Shown here one piece after another: positions 10,519-22,257 of a stretch of DNA of 64,000 nucleotides. Below the pieces are notes generated by a model that saw only the letters and a list, made by a program, of their open reading frames with translations, was not told where the DNA came from and made no database searches. Numbering within the stretch: the first letter of the stretch is position 1; the number at the start of each line of letters is the position of its first letter. The DNA is from Epiperipatus broadwayi (Eukaryota; Onychophora; Udeonychophora; Euonychophora; Peripatidae): positions 3,965,877 through 4,029,876 of the forward strand of contig JAQFVV010012508.1 of the NCBI GenBank assembly GCA_028023455.1. Direction: 5' to 3'. A program made the position numbers and the translations under genes.

Positions 10519-10804
10519 CAGCATATATTTTGATTCTGAAATAATTTATATGCTGAAATTGCAATGCGACACCACTATTATGATGCATTTAGTGTTATTT
10601 TTCAATATGTAATTATAATTTACAGCTCAATCTGGCAATCATGCCAATTTTATAATTGCTCTGTACAGAAAACGTAATATATTAAATTAAATATAATGAA
10701 GGGATTGCGACTAATATTTCTTTAAATTCATGTATCTGAATTAAATTTTTGCGGCCTCAACTTTTCGATTAGCGACCTACAGTTTATGAAAAGCTGGTTT
10801 AGAC

Positions 10805-12151
10805 AGATCTGGCAGATACTTTGTTGTTTAGAAAAAGAAAATCGATAGAATTAAAAACATAAATTTAAAAAGTAATTTTTTAAAATTTATAAATATTTGC
10901 AGATTTATTTTAATATAATTTTTTTTATTTTATTTGTTAAGCAAATATAAAATTTCCTTAAAACATAATGCTAAAAAAAATTGCAGTAAGTTGATTACAA
11001 AGTAATAATTCATTTGTTACTCAATTGAAGTATGAATTGATAATCATCTTACATACCTATTATTAATTATTGAGATGTTTGCTATCAAAGAAGATTTACT
11101 GATTCGTAACTTGGGTTTTAAAAGAACTAATTAAAATATATTTTCTAGTGCCCAATCCATATATTATTTTCCTTGCAGTTTATTGTTATGAAAATTCTTG
11201 CATAGTAAATAAGCATTGGTAGGCTGCTTATCAATATGCAGGTCAATTGGTGAGTGTTTTAACTTTCAACTCTTTGTTTTTAAAATATTAAAAGGAATCA
11301 AACCCAAGTGAAAGAGAGTGCATGTATGAATTTATATGTGAGCATGAATATTTTTATGAAATTTTCAATTAAAAAATAGCCATTTCTCAGAGGTTATAAA
11401 ATCATAAACTAAGGCAGCAATTGGCAACTGAAGTTTAAGCATCTCTTCAGTCTTGTCTATCATTTGCAACTAGAAAGTGAATATATTAGAACTATTACAT
11501 ATTAAATGATACATTGACAAACTTGGTGAAATTTGAAAGCAAGATAAAATAATAATTGATTTGGAAATTAAGCATGTATTTTACTGTAAAGGTATAATTA
11601 TTGAATATGCAATGAAGTGATGTTCATAGTAAATAAAACATGGAATAATAAGATCTGCAGTAAGATTTGCTAAAATTAATAGTATATCAGATAGAATGGT
11701 GAGATTAATTAATCAGCTTAATAAGTTATGATTCATGGTGATACCATATTTTCTTGCTTTGCTTGTCATGATCTGGGGTTTGAATCTGATGGAAGTTGAA
11801 ATTTTCAAACCACCTTCGATTTTTTTTTTTCAGATAGACCGCACATATCCAAATTAATTAGCCATTTAGTTAATCATCTATAAATTGCTATCTAAGGATG
11901 GTTGTATTTTTTTTATTCATTGTTTCTATATGAAGTTATATTGAAGATGCCTTTGTTTCATTTGTTTACATTTCCCATACAGAGTCCAGGTAATTTATGT
12001 ATTTATGCAACAAGTTTGTATTTATTTAAACAGATAAAGCAAATGTCAAAATTGTCTTGGAATAATTTATTTGAGAATTTAAAAATATAATTAAAAATTG
12101 CAGTGGGTAAAGTTGAATATGAGGTCAAATATGAAAGGGACACAAACATGA
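10805..12151. other. AT-rich DNA; possible SINE trace near 11.77 kb
   Basis: Mostly featureless. GGGGTTTGAATCTGATGG near 11775 resembles a polymerase III B box, but I see no convincing A box or element ends. Confidence 0.4.
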
Positions 12152-12306
12152 TGCTGTACTTCAATTAGCGATGTTAAATACTAATAAACTCAATCCAAAT
12201 CACAAGATAAAGACTTTTGATAAGATAAGAATGGCCATCTTACCTTTTTGTACCTGATTGAGAGTTTATTGGTATTTAACATCACTATTTGAATATTAAA
12301 GTACTG
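12152..12306. repeat. Small inverted-repeat element (MITE-like)
   Basis: The arm GATGTTAAATACTAATAAAC (left) pairs with the reverse complement of GTTTATTGGTATTTAACATC (right). The pairing extends outward to GTACTT/AAGTAC, giving arms of about 45 bp around a 60-bp centre. No coding capacity. I could not fix a target duplication, so the superfamily is open. Confidence 0.65.
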
Positions 12307-12610
12307 CACATGTTTGAAGGATGATTACCTTCATATTAAAATTACAATTTGACACTGTGCCAGTAAAAGAAATATTTAGATTATTTACATTAGCTAGAAA
12401 AACTACATATTATTTTTTTTTAAGAATTTTTTTTGGAGAGTGGGGGATTGGGGATAGGAAGGATACTCTAGCATCGAAATGAACATGGAAGTTTCAAATG
12501 AAGGTATTATAGATTTAATATTACAGAAAATATATATTTAAGACTATTATTGGACTAATCGATTCTCAGACATTATCAGTTTGTAGACATAAGATATGTA
12601 GGATTTATCA

Positions 12611-13094
12611 TCACATGATCACCATTTCTTACGCTTGCTCGTAACCGTTATTAAAACAGGCAAAACTCTCCATACAGTAGTGATGTTTAGTGGTTTAACA
12701 CCAATCCTGCCTAATAGGACAGTGGTGGCTAGGGTTATTAAAGAACCCAAGTCACCAAAATGTATGAGTACTGAACTGAGTTCAGACCTATATGACTATA
12801 TAAGCTAATGATCTTGGATTGAAAATATTGTGTTTTCAATTTTATTCTCATAGTTTTGTAGTTAATTAGAGATAAAAGGTGGCTTCTGGAAAGTTGCAGT
12901 AGATTCTAAGATCTAGGTGCAGAGCTCTCAGACCCAAGGCTCCTCACTGTCAAAAGCCACAAGCCAGAAACTGGTCTGGGGATATTGGCTGAGTATGCAC
13001 TAGATAGGGATTTTATGCACAAGCCTTCTGGCATCCATTGATTACTCTGGCTTGCACTGAGTGGCACTACTGTATGGAGAGTTTTGCCTGTTTT
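12611..13094 (+). repeat. Foldback element, family M (copy 2, long form)
   Basis: Begins TCACATGATCACCATTTC, with the family leader and AAAACAGGCAAAACTCTCC, and ends GGAGAGTTTTGCCTGTTTT. The right arm is complete (CCAAGGCTCCTCA, GCCACAAGCCAGAAAC, GCACTAGATAGGG, ATCCATTGATTACTCTGG). Most of the left arm, about 12685-12870, is replaced by unrelated sequence, so this copy is no longer a full palindrome. A degenerate hammerhead-like core lies at 12941-12982. Confidence 0.75.
12941..12982 (+). ncRNA. Degenerate hammerhead-like core in foldback M2
   Basis: Same layout as the 54.27-kb core: TCCTCA / TGGGGA for stem I, GAAAC and a GTC triplet. The CTGATGA core reads CTGTCAA here, so self-cleavage is not expected. 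Confidence 0.4.
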
Positions 13095-13203
13095 AATATG
13101 TATTATTGCAAAGATAGATACAAAAGCTATTAAGCAACATAATAATAGAAACAATTATAATAATAGTAACAGTAGTAGTAATATGGTTGATATCTCTTTT
13201 CAG

Positions 13204-13353
13204 AAATCATATAAGGAATTTAACCAGAATTTGCGCATATTAAAAGTTCCTGAGTATGCTTCAGAAATGAAAAAGTTAAAAAAATACTTTATTAAATATA
13301 ATTATGTAGATAGTAGAACAACAACAACACAAAAACAATTCAATAAATTTTAA
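13204..13353 (+). CDS. Candidate terminal exon, unknown protein
   Basis: A pyrimidine-rich acceptor (ATCTCTTTTCAG, ending 13203) precedes 49 open codons, KSYKEFNQNLRILKVPEYAS and on, closing with TAA at 13353. The peptide is charged and helix-like, without the low-complexity look of the upstream open frame. I do not recognise it. It lies right after foldback M2, so it could also be an unrelated repeat. No matching donor exon was found within the window. Confidence 0.25.
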   Translation, partial: KSYKEFNQNLRILKVPEYASEMKKLKKYFIKYNYVDSRTTTTQKQFNKF

Positions 13354-14616
13354 TTGAGACAAGAAATATGCAGAAAAAAATAAAAAATTAAAATATTTAA
13401 GAATAATTAATTGGAAGATTTTATTTCATGCGCTTTTTACGAGTGTTAATAATAAATGAATACTTTCACTCCCAACACAAGATATAGTATTTAGGAAAGA
13501 ATAAAATGAATCCACTTACTCTTTCCGACCCAAATGCTTATATATGGGCAAATCTTAAGTACTGGAAGTGAAAGCGTGAGGATAGACCACTCACTTTAAA
13601 TTACTGTTTACGATGTCTGAATGAATGACATCGACAAAATTATCTAGAATTTACTAAACGTCACTCTCAAATGAAACTTAAACATATGTAAATAAGCATT
13701 TATTTTTATAGCGCTGTGTTATAAATTGTAATACATTAAAGATCAGCCTTTTCAAGCTATTGTGCGTGTGCTATATAACTCTAAAATTGTAAGACAATCA
13801 ATAGAATGAATAAAGAGATCAAAGATATAAAACATCACCTTAGTATATGAAATAAAATGATTTTGCAATAAAATGATATAATATGGTTACAGAAACAGGG
13901 ATAACATAATCAAATATAAGCAAAACTTAAACTAAGAATGAAAGAAACAAAGAATAAAGTATCTTCTATAGCAATTTCATTTGAGATGCATATTATAAAT
14001 CAAGTGATGAGATATGAAATTAAATGAAGTAAAAAGTAGCATAAGGAAATGTTGAAACCACTATAGATATTTTAAAAATATGTGAAGAATTTAAATAAAT
14101 GTTGGCAAAATTATACAGAAAATATCCAAATGATTGGGAAAATGTAGCAAAGATATTAATATTTAAGAAAGAGAAGAAGAAAGATTTTTAGAAATATAAA
14201 ATTAACGACTATAAATATATGTTTTAGTTAAAATTATTATTAGTCACAAAATTAATGTATATTATAAATGAAGGGATGAGATATGAAGGTAAATGAATGA
14301 AGAAATGAATAGTACAAATCAACAGTCTTGGTATCTATGGTTATTAAGATAATCCTTTTTTTCTTTCCAATTGTCAACTTTTACAGCCTGCATATAAAGT
14401 GTTGATTATATGTGAATGTTCAAGAGATGTCCTTTTATATTTATATTAGCATAAGCCTGTATTAAATGGATTATGTTCTGTACATGAGGGGTCAGATTGA
14501 TTTTAGGTCAACATAGGTATGAGAAGAATCTCTGCCTCAGGGTGCCTTTGAATGTTCCATCATCAGATTTTCAATTGGATGGATGGTTGAAGAATTGGAG
14601 TGTGGAGTGGATTGAA
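13354..14616. other. AT-rich DNA, nothing recognised
   Basis: No gene supported. The somewhat less AT-rich patch at about 14510-14616 leads into the SINE-like copy and may belong to it. Confidence 0.45.
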
Positions 14617-14890
14617 CCTGTCCATTAAAGTATGGAGATTGGCTATCTTAATATATATCTGGGCACTTATTACATATATGTGTAGAGATGATAATCTGGG
14701 CCAACTGATGATTGCTGGTTTAGCAAGAAATGTGTACATTGGTGATTTATCTTTTCACCATATATGTGTTGCAGTGTATCTGTTATAAGATAGAGTGGTG
14801 GGTCATGTGAAAGTCTGTGCTCATTTACTCTATATATTACATATATTGATACAGGTATATAATAAGCCTGTATTTCAGTTATTACATAAG
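14617..14890 (+). repeat. SINE-like repeat, family S (copy 2)
   Basis: Carries CCTGTCCATTAAAGTATGGA (head), GATGATAATCTGGGCCAACT, GGTTTAGCAAGAAATGTG, CAGTGTATCTGTTATAAGAT and the TATATAATAAGCCTGTATTT end. Same subgroup as the copies at 0.24 and 22.26 kb. Confidence 0.65.
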
Positions 14891-15106
14891 TCTTCATGTA
14901 AAAATAGATTATAAGTCATTGTGTATTTTGTTGGTCTATTTATTACATGGATTACATTGCTTCTTATTTGCTAACCTATTGTTTTTTCCAATCTATAATT
15001 GGCAGAGTTTAAATTGTTCAGTTCAATCATTATTTTTGATAAAACCTATACAGTTGTAATCTTGCAAACATGTCAGAAACACTAGATTCTTATGCATTTT
15101 CTTCAG

Positions 15107-15195
15107 GTGTTGGCTGTATTGTTAGGCTCATTACTGGATCCTAATAGTGCTCGAGTTTCTGCTTCAGTATCAGTTTCACTTTTGGATTCTTCTGG
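15107..15195 (+). CDS. Candidate internal exon, unknown protein
   Basis: The acceptor TTTTCTTCAG ends at 15106, and a donor G|GTTAGT follows 15195. Between them lie 29 codons plus two bases, reading VLAVLLGSLLDPNSARVSAS and on, free of stops and less AT-rich than its flanks. The hydrophobic, helix-like peptide would suit an alpha-solenoid repeat, but I cannot name the protein. The splice sites are short matches that also occur by chance. Confidence 0.25.
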
Positions 15196-16299
15196 GTTAG
15201 TTTTTTCAAATCTATAGATTACAATTGCTCCTTATTCCTGTAATGTTGAAACTTTTAATATTAAGAATGTTTTTGCTTAGAGCATGCTAATTTTAAGACT
15301 GATTTAAAAGATGAAAATATTGTAAGTAATTATGAAGACAGAAATAAGTTAAGAATATAGATTTGTGGAAATCTCAGAAAAATAAAAACTTAGTTATATA
15401 TTTTTGGTACTTATTTTTTAGACCATACAAGCTGCCTGATGTTTCTTTACACTCTTTAATACACATAAATATAACGTTACCTGGCCGGCCTTTCTTTATT
15501 GTCCGATTTATGATATATTAAAAAAAAATAAGTCTACATTAATTAATTGCTGTAGTTCTTTTGAATTGAAAACAAAGTATAAATTAATTTATCTACTTAT
15601 TTATTATTGGAAACGAACAAGTTCTTTTTTGTTTTTGCTTTTAAGAACACGCTATTATTTTAATAACCTTAGCATGCCAGATTTTTTTTTTTATTGCACG
15701 ATTTCAGAATCAGGAAAGGGGAATATGTCAGCATGTAGCAATTGAATGTGCAGGGGGGGAACTGATGCTTTTGACGATTCTGAAGGATCATCCAAAAGAT
15801 GCAATAGGAAGCAACCTCGGCCATTTGATTTGTCTTGTATGTCTTCTTATGCAAAGCTGAGTTTTCACATGAGTTCTCTGCAAAGTGTTCCTTGTCCCTA
15901 TCCCTTTTCAATTGTTAAAAACTTTGAAAGTTGTGTATGGAAGTGCAGCAACGTGTCTAAAATTATTACTATGTCATACTACATCAGCTAGGGTTTAAGA
16001 TCCTTACTTGGAATGTACATTTCAAAAATTATGGTCAGTTGATTTCTAGACATCCTCACATGATATGATAGTGATCTGTGATGTGTACGCATTTGCAGAG
16101 TTTTGCAAAGCACATCAGTGGGTTGTAATATTGGTGTGCGAATTAGGCCTGCTAATGGCTAATATGAACATAACTGTTCTAGAGGCAATAAGTTTGGCTG
16201 TGTAAATGGCATTTTTAGGTGTTTTGGCACATAAAAAGTGCCACCAAGTGGCTTGTATGGTCTAAAAAATAAGTACCTATTTTTTTTTTTAAATCTAAA
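15196..16299. other. AT-rich DNA, nothing recognised
   Basis: Two overlapping opposite-strand open frames at 15669-15991 are less AT-rich than surroundings but show no domain, and neither looks coding. No repeat boundary identified. Confidence 0.4.
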
Positions 16300-17335
16300 G
16301 CAGAACTGAACATGAAAACATCTAAATTAAAATACAGGAAGAATTGAATTATTTTTTGGTTAACAGAAAATATGTATTCCAAAATTGTAATAATAGATTA
16401 AATACAGAAATTGGTCACTGATTAGTAAAATGTAGAATATATGTAAATACAAAGCAAGAGATGTAAAAACTTTTAAGAAAGACAATATTAAACAAATGAT
16501 ATCTCTAACTTTCTAAAACATTCCATTGAATTTAAATTAGCAATTGCTCAACATTAACAGCTTTTGAAGACGGTTTAGCCTTCATTGAGATCATTAGTGT
16601 AATTATTATTTATTAGGAACTGCTGTATAGATATCTAAAGGAAAAAAACAACTTCATCATAATCTTTTTTAACCATTATGTCTCTCCATGTTTAATCCAG
16701 CAACTCTGATCTCTAGCCTTTCCTCAATAGGCACCAGCAAACCTATTTATTTCACACATTGGTCTCACATCTGGTCTCTTTCTAGGTCTTTTACGATTTC
16801 TTATGATTCAATTTAATGATCCAGTTGTCCATCCATTATTATCTCTTCTAGCATTATGTCCAGCTCAATTCCATTTCAGTCTCAATTATTTCAATGATGT
16901 TTGTGATATCTGATATTCTCTTATCCATATATTTGACTTTATATCTCTTTTTTTTTACTCCTAACATATATTTTTTATACTTCATTGAATAGTCTGTTAG
17001 CTTTGCATTGCTTTCTGTTAAGTGTTCAATCTCAGATCATATGTAAGAACTGATATAACACATTTATTAAATAAAACTTACTTTTCAAATGCATTTCCTT
17101 TTAATATTAACTGATTTCTAACAAAAGCATTCCATCCAGGCTTAATTTTATGATTAATTTCATCCATTATGTTTTGGTATATGTTAATAATCTGATCATC
17201 AACAATTACCAATATGAAGAAAAGAAGGAATATGAAAATATTTAAAATGACCTATGTAAAGAATTGAATATCTGGCAATTCAGTAAAATAGTATGAAAAA
17301 GGAAAGAATGAATTTTCAATCTTGGATAGTTGAAG
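16300..17335 (+). pseudogene. RTE-type LINE linker, split by another insertion
   Basis: 16300-16600 parallels 28258-28520 of the plus-strand LINE almost block by block (GAATTGAATTAT...TTGGTTAACAGAAAATATGT; TATTCCAAAATTGTAAT). 17205-17335 parallels 28640-28740 (AATATGAAAATAT...GAATATCT). In between lies an oppositely oriented LINE 3' fragment. This is the endonuclease-to-reverse-transcriptase linker of a decayed element, interrupted after it died. Stops occur in all frames. Confidence 0.6.
16640..17200 (-). pseudogene. RTE-type LINE C-terminal fragment, nested
   Basis: On the minus strand: NIMDEINHKIKPGW, then LILKGNAFEK, CVISVLTYDL and, after frame changes, GHNARRDNNGWTTGSLN and RNRKRPRKRPDVRP. 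These match DEINHRIKLDW, LILKGNLP and DCKRPRK of the 27.6-30.4-kb copy. It separates two halves of a plus-strand LINE linker, so it was inserted later. Confidence 0.6.
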
Positions 17336-17339
17336 GTAT

Positions 17340-18720
17340 CTCTAAGTTTAATCAAAATTCTTTAATCCATAGTTTCTCAACTCCAGCAAAATGTTTCTAT
17401 TTCATTTGCCCACCCCTCGTACATGGTCTTTTCTTAGTCTTTCAGAATATCTTGAGATGCATTTTAACAGTAAATATGTTTATCTATTGTCATCACTTTT
17501 AGTACCATATCTAGTTCAACTTTATTTCAATGACATTTTTCATTTTTGCATTCCTATACTTTATTTTTAATCCTCCTTGTCACTTTCAACATCATACTTT
17601 TGCTACATGGATTAACACCTCTCTATTGCTTTCCTCTCAATCATCCACACCTGAGATCCATAAATATGTACTGATGAAATATATTAAAATCCTTCTTTGT
17701 TGAACATATAAGAATATTTTGTTTCAACATTAAATGATTAAAAAGCATTATATCCATATCTAATTCTGTGGTAATTTTATTCATTACATTGCCATCCATA
17801 TTAATAGGTTGATCAAGATATTTACAGTTATTAACTTTTTTTTAATTCATTACTATCAATCTCCAGTTTCTCTTTTTTTTTTGAAGTTATTTAACATTAT
17901 TTTTGTCTTTTTAGCATTTTTCTTTATCCTATTTTTTTTTGCTCCTTTCTATTGCTCCACATTGTATCATTTTTTGAAGTTCTGAAGCATCGTTTGCAAA
18001 ACAATCACATCATTTATAAAATCTTAGTAATCTGTTTCTAGTTTTACTTCCCATTTTAATCAACAAATTATTTCCTGTAAACTTTGAAAAAATTTAGTAC
18101 ATCTAAAATGATCATGTCATACAGATTTCAATGTAAATCTTAATTTTATCGTTTTGATGATTTTCAGAATTTGCCAGTATCCTGAGTCTATGTTTCAGTG
18201 ATTTAATGCTTATGGAAACAGATGAGTTTTTTAAATCTATACACCCAAAGCACACTGGCTATTCATCATACTCATTGGTTCTTTCTGTAGCATCTCTCCA
18301 TGTTTATGAGTGATCTATTGTGCTATATAACTGTCTTTAAATCTAACATATTTATTTGGTGGATTTGAGTCTATAATCTTTTAATAAAAAAAACTTATTA
18401 TAAAACTGAAAATTGGTAAAGTCTGAAAATTTTAATATATTTTAAATACCAATATCTTTATTGGATTCTTTTGATCACTTCTTTTGTCTTGATTACTAAA
18501 AAAAATTGATATACTGTTTTTACTTCTCGTAGTTTTTTCCTTCTTTCCATGCCTCAACCTTCATTTAAAATTCTAAGAATTTATTTATTTTTTTTAAAAA
18601 AAAAAACTTTCTTTCTGATTTCCAAATGATTGTAGCTCCCTCTTTTTTCCCACTCTTACAGCAATTTTTATTTAATTTAATTTTCTTGCTATTTCAGCCG
18701 ATTTGCAGCCTTCTTCAGAG
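17340..18720 (-). pseudogene. RTE-type LINE reverse transcriptase, degenerate
   Basis: Minus strand, 5' to 3': EWEKREATIIWKSERK near 18640 (the EWKxAxIILIFKKGD segment), IDSNPPNKYVRFKDSYIAQ near 18340 (for LDFNQPKEQTGFKSGF in the 29-kb copy), IDLKNSSVSISIKSLKH near 18200 (FIDxEKAFDSI region, catalytic Asp context weakened), CFANDASELQKMIQ near 17990 (FADD region, reading FAND) and the C-terminal repeat down to 17340. Frame changes and stops throughout. Same family as the 27.6-30.4-kb element, opposite strand. Confidence 0.6.
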
Positions 18721-19586
18721 ATCTAAATATTTTACATTTTTATTGTATTAAATTTTTTATGTCACTATCAATCTTAATATATTTTAACTTCTATTATGCA
18801 TTTAAGATGATTATAATTTATAAATAAATATATTTTTTGATATATAATTTTCTAAGCTTTCATTTCTCTATATCAAAAGTAAATACATAAATAATGACTG
18901 ATAACTATGCATTTAACATAGTTTTTAAAAAAAAATTGTATTGTCTGGTTGTCTGTAATACAACCACTATGTGTAACAAGTAGTTATAACAGAGATTATT
19001 AAATAATAACTTGTAGGATAATAGATTCCCTTACAGAATAGTAATATATTCTTAAATAATTAATTTTATTTTTTAATCAAACAAACAAAACTACTTCAGG
19101 CTGGATTATTTAAAGATATTATAACCTTGTGTTTATCTGATATGAAGGCAGATAAGTCCAATTTGTTTTGCTATTTTAGCTCCTTTTTTCTGCTATTTTT
19201 AAGTACACATGTTTTAATGTAAATATTAGTAGCTTAAATTTTAATAGATTATTATTGTTGAATATTTTTCAGCATAGATGCATATCATAATGCTTTCATC
19301 CACACTATGGTTCTGACTCTGGATATATAAAGCAGTAAATAGTTTTACTAAAAGCTTCTTCACTTTATATAACTTCAACACTTTGGGTTTGGATGATTTT
19401 GAGCTTGTCATGATTAGGAAAATGAAGAAATTTCATGACCAGGATACATCTAGTTTATATTGTCAGTTCAGGAAATACTGGGTGAATGATTAACATTCCT
19501 TTTTAACTAGATTCATTCATGACACAGCACTTTAACTTCATTATGAAAAAAAAAACATCATTTATTTTATTTTGATCCACCAAACA
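18721..19586. other. AT-rich DNA, nothing recognised
   Basis: No gene or repeat supported. Confidence 0.5.
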
Positions 19587-19761
19587 TCACATGATCGCCA
19601 TTCTTTATGCGTACACAAGCTGTTTACATAGAGGCTAAATGCTTCATACAGTAGTGGCACTCGGTCAAGCCAGAGTAATTAATGGATGCAAGAAGGTTTG
19701 TGCATAAAATCCCTATCAATCTGGGGATATTGGATGAGTAGGCACTAGATAGGGATTTAAT
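19587..19761 (+). repeat. Foldback element, family M (copy 3, right-truncated)
   Basis: Starts TCACATGATCGCCATTCTTT. Then a diverged arm (CATACAGTAGTGGCACTC, CCAGAGTAATTAATGGATGC, GTTTGTGCATAAAATCCCTA) and a short turn through CTGGGGATATTGGATGAGTA to AGATAGGGATTT, where the copy stops. The outer right arm is missing. Confidence 0.65.
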
Positions 19762-20074
19762 TTTATTTTGATAAGTTTCTAGCTGTTGTATTGAATCATT
19801 TTGCTTTTATTTTTTAATTACTCTGGGGTTCTTACTACCTTCCAAGATCTGTCTCTACTAAGAGCTTCTGTCTTCTCATTATTACTTTCCTCATCAAAGC
19901 TTGAAAGGTTTTTGTCTTTCAATTGACATCAATATCTAGTTTTAAAGATTTTGAAATATAGATAATTATTTTACACATATTTTTATCAGTGATGGGTGAC
20001 AATGCCATTTTTTACATCTAATAGATAAATTGTTAAATGTTTTTCACTCTTTTTAGTCAAGTTGCAATCTGTAA

Positions 20075-20210
20075 TGTCTACGTAAATATATTTTGCCACA
20101 GATATAGGTGGGTGTCTATCTTTATTGTAAAAATGAGGTTGTCTTGACAACAGATTGAGTTTGTTTATTTTTATTGATATTGGTTTTAACTTAGCTGAAA
20201 TTTTTCTAAT
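20075..20210 (-). repeat. Dispersed repeat, family R (copy 2)
   Basis: The reverse complement reads ACCAATATCA, CAATCTGTTGTCAAGACAAC, ACAATAAAGATAG and TATCTGTGGCAAAATATATT, in the same order as the copy at 38.26 kb. Confidence 0.5.
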
Positions 20211-20779
20211 ATCAGCGAAAGAAAAGGTTTTTATATTTATTAAGTGTAACTGAGCACACTTTAATGTAGAACATCAGATTAATAGCACTCATGGGTATAC
20301 TGCAGTGTTCATGAAAGAATGCTAATTATTTAAATTAGGTATTTAACTATTCCATTTACATGATAGTTGAATATGGCATGAATATTGTTTAGGTATTGCT
20401 GCTTTCATGTATTTACATATATATTATAAAATCAAAAACTACATTTAAAATCTTTCAACAAAATCTTGAAATATTTTAATACATAAAGTTTGTTATAAAA
20501 AAAGAAATAGGAAGCAAAAAAGATGCCCCTCCCCACACTATTAATCATCCAGAACAAAGAATAAGAAAAATAGATTTTGTTCAGCATCTATACTAATTAC
20601 AGAAATTGCTTACTGATTATTGCTGTCAATTAAGAAGTAGAATGTAGTAATTAATTAGATGACAGCAGGGAAGGGGGTTAGACTCCAGACAACTAGAGCT
20701 AAAAATAAATGCTCTCCATTGAAATCATTGAAATTGGAGCTAATGAGTCAGACAATAAGTCAATTGATGGATAATTGAA

Positions 20780-20945
20780 GCCTTAAGTTTGATTTTATGA
20801 GGATAAAAGAGAGCTATGTATGTTGGATGGTTAAGATAAAGAAATTTTCTGGAGTAATGTGTAGAAGCCATAGAATACAGAATTGGATTGAATTTAGACA
20901 AACCTATTATGAAGCAGAATGATGATGGTTGAAAATAATGAAATG
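20780..20945 (+). pseudogene. RTE-type LINE 3' end fragment
   Basis: VCWMVKIKKFSGVMCRSHRI and IQNWIEFRQTYYEAE near 20818-20922 match RWMDEIRKFAGVMWRREA and KKWIEFGETFILQW of the 33.3-kb copy, followed by the same ATGATGATGGTTGAAAATAA tail. Only the last ~45 codons remain. Confidence 0.55.
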
Positions 20946-22257
20946 AATCTCATAATTATTATAATTTATGAATATATATATTTTTTTAGTCTGAGTAATT
21001 TTAATCTACACGAAATATGTTAATTCACATAAAAGACATTTCAATCTTTATCACATAGACATGAAAATAATGTCAGTTATGATTAAATATCAGTTAATAT
21101 GAAAATTGTTTTCATTTCATATAAAAAAATAATTCTCCTGTTAATATGGGTTTAGACAATTTTCGATATCAATCTTTGATAATTATTAAAAATAAATCCT
21201 AGATATAATAAAATATATTTATCTAACAACAAAATGATATATGACAATATCTGTAATATAGTCATATAATCATAACACATAAAAATAACATATAAAAGCT
21301 CTTTTCGGCAAATTTTAAATTTTTGCCCTTTTCAATGTCTTAATTACAAAAATAACCTATATTGCATACATAGTGACATCTACTGGCTCTATATAAAATT
21401 AACACAAGCCTATAATTACACTTAAATATTTTTATAATAACAACTATTCTATACTTTGCCATTTTGAATACCATTTCTGACATATGCAAAGATAATTGAC
21501 AAACTAAAATCAATATCTTTGTTAGTAAAACAGAAAATTATTATGAAAGAAAATAGAAATTTTTAAAAAAGATACTATATAATGGTAAAATTGCTTGTGG
21601 CAGTTTATCATTTATTAAAAAAAAAAATTGGAAATAAAGAAACAACTTGCAATCAATTTAAAATTTAGTAAAAAAAAATGTCTCAGGAGTAAAAAAAATA
21701 TTGAAATTGCTTTAATAATGTGGGTTTGCAAAACAATAATCAAAATCTATAAAATGTTAATAAATCCAATACTGTTTGCTGTTTTAATACTATACAAACA
21801 ATGCCATTATTTACTTGATATAGTACTAGTTTATGATGCACTGTCCACCATTTTGGTTTTTAAGGAGAGCCCCAAAACCATCACTGACACAAATGTGTGA
21901 TATAGAATAGCAGATAACACTGTAAGGCAACAAGTGTCTCAATTATTTTGCCCAATACTGTTAGAGAATTGTAATCTCCATAAAAAATTAAAAAAATAAA
22001 TATGTAAGTTTCATAGAACTAATACTAATCAAAAACCAAAAATCAAATACATCTTGCTTTTGTCAGATGTGGTTTTGGGGCTCCTGTTAGAAACCAAAAT
22101 GATGAAGAACACATTCTAAATTAGTACCATTTCACCTAGAAACATGATATAGCTGGTATGTATTCAAAATTGGATTTTAAAAATTGTGAAAAAAGATTAG
22201 TTGGTGATTGTGAAACATTTTGATTTAATTTTGTATAATACAAATTTTCACACTTAT
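20946..22257. other. AT-rich DNA, nothing recognised
   Basis: An open frame at 21628-21900 is short, Lys/Ile/Leu-rich and typical of chance in AT-rich DNA. No repeat ends seen. Confidence 0.45.

Larger units (their letters stand above)
5144..10796 (-). mobile_element. hAT-superfamily DNA transposon with nested LINE
   Basis: The left end CAGCGTTTCTTAAACT (5144) and the reverse complement of the right end, CAGCTTTTCATAAACT (ending 10796), match at 14 of 16 bases and have the CAG start typical of hAT ends. They are flanked by GTTTAGAA (5136-5143) and GTTTAGAC (10797-10804), an 8-bp target duplication with one mismatch. Inside lie a broken BED-finger hAT transposase (minus strand) and a separate LINE at about 7619-10490. 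Without the LINE the element would be about 2.8 kb, a normal autonomous hAT size. The transposase is dead, so any mobility would need enzyme from elsewhere. Confidence 0.75.

Noticed and set aside
12906-13154. 82-codon minus-strand frame in foldback M2
   Set aside because: It is a by-product of the right arm of the foldback; the same arm in other copies does not keep the frame.
16300-18720. 5' inversion by twin priming of a single LINE
   Set aside because: The order of pieces is wrong: the inverted 5' part should adjoin the 5' end of the 3' part (near 18.7 kb), but the linker lies on the far side, next to the 3' end.
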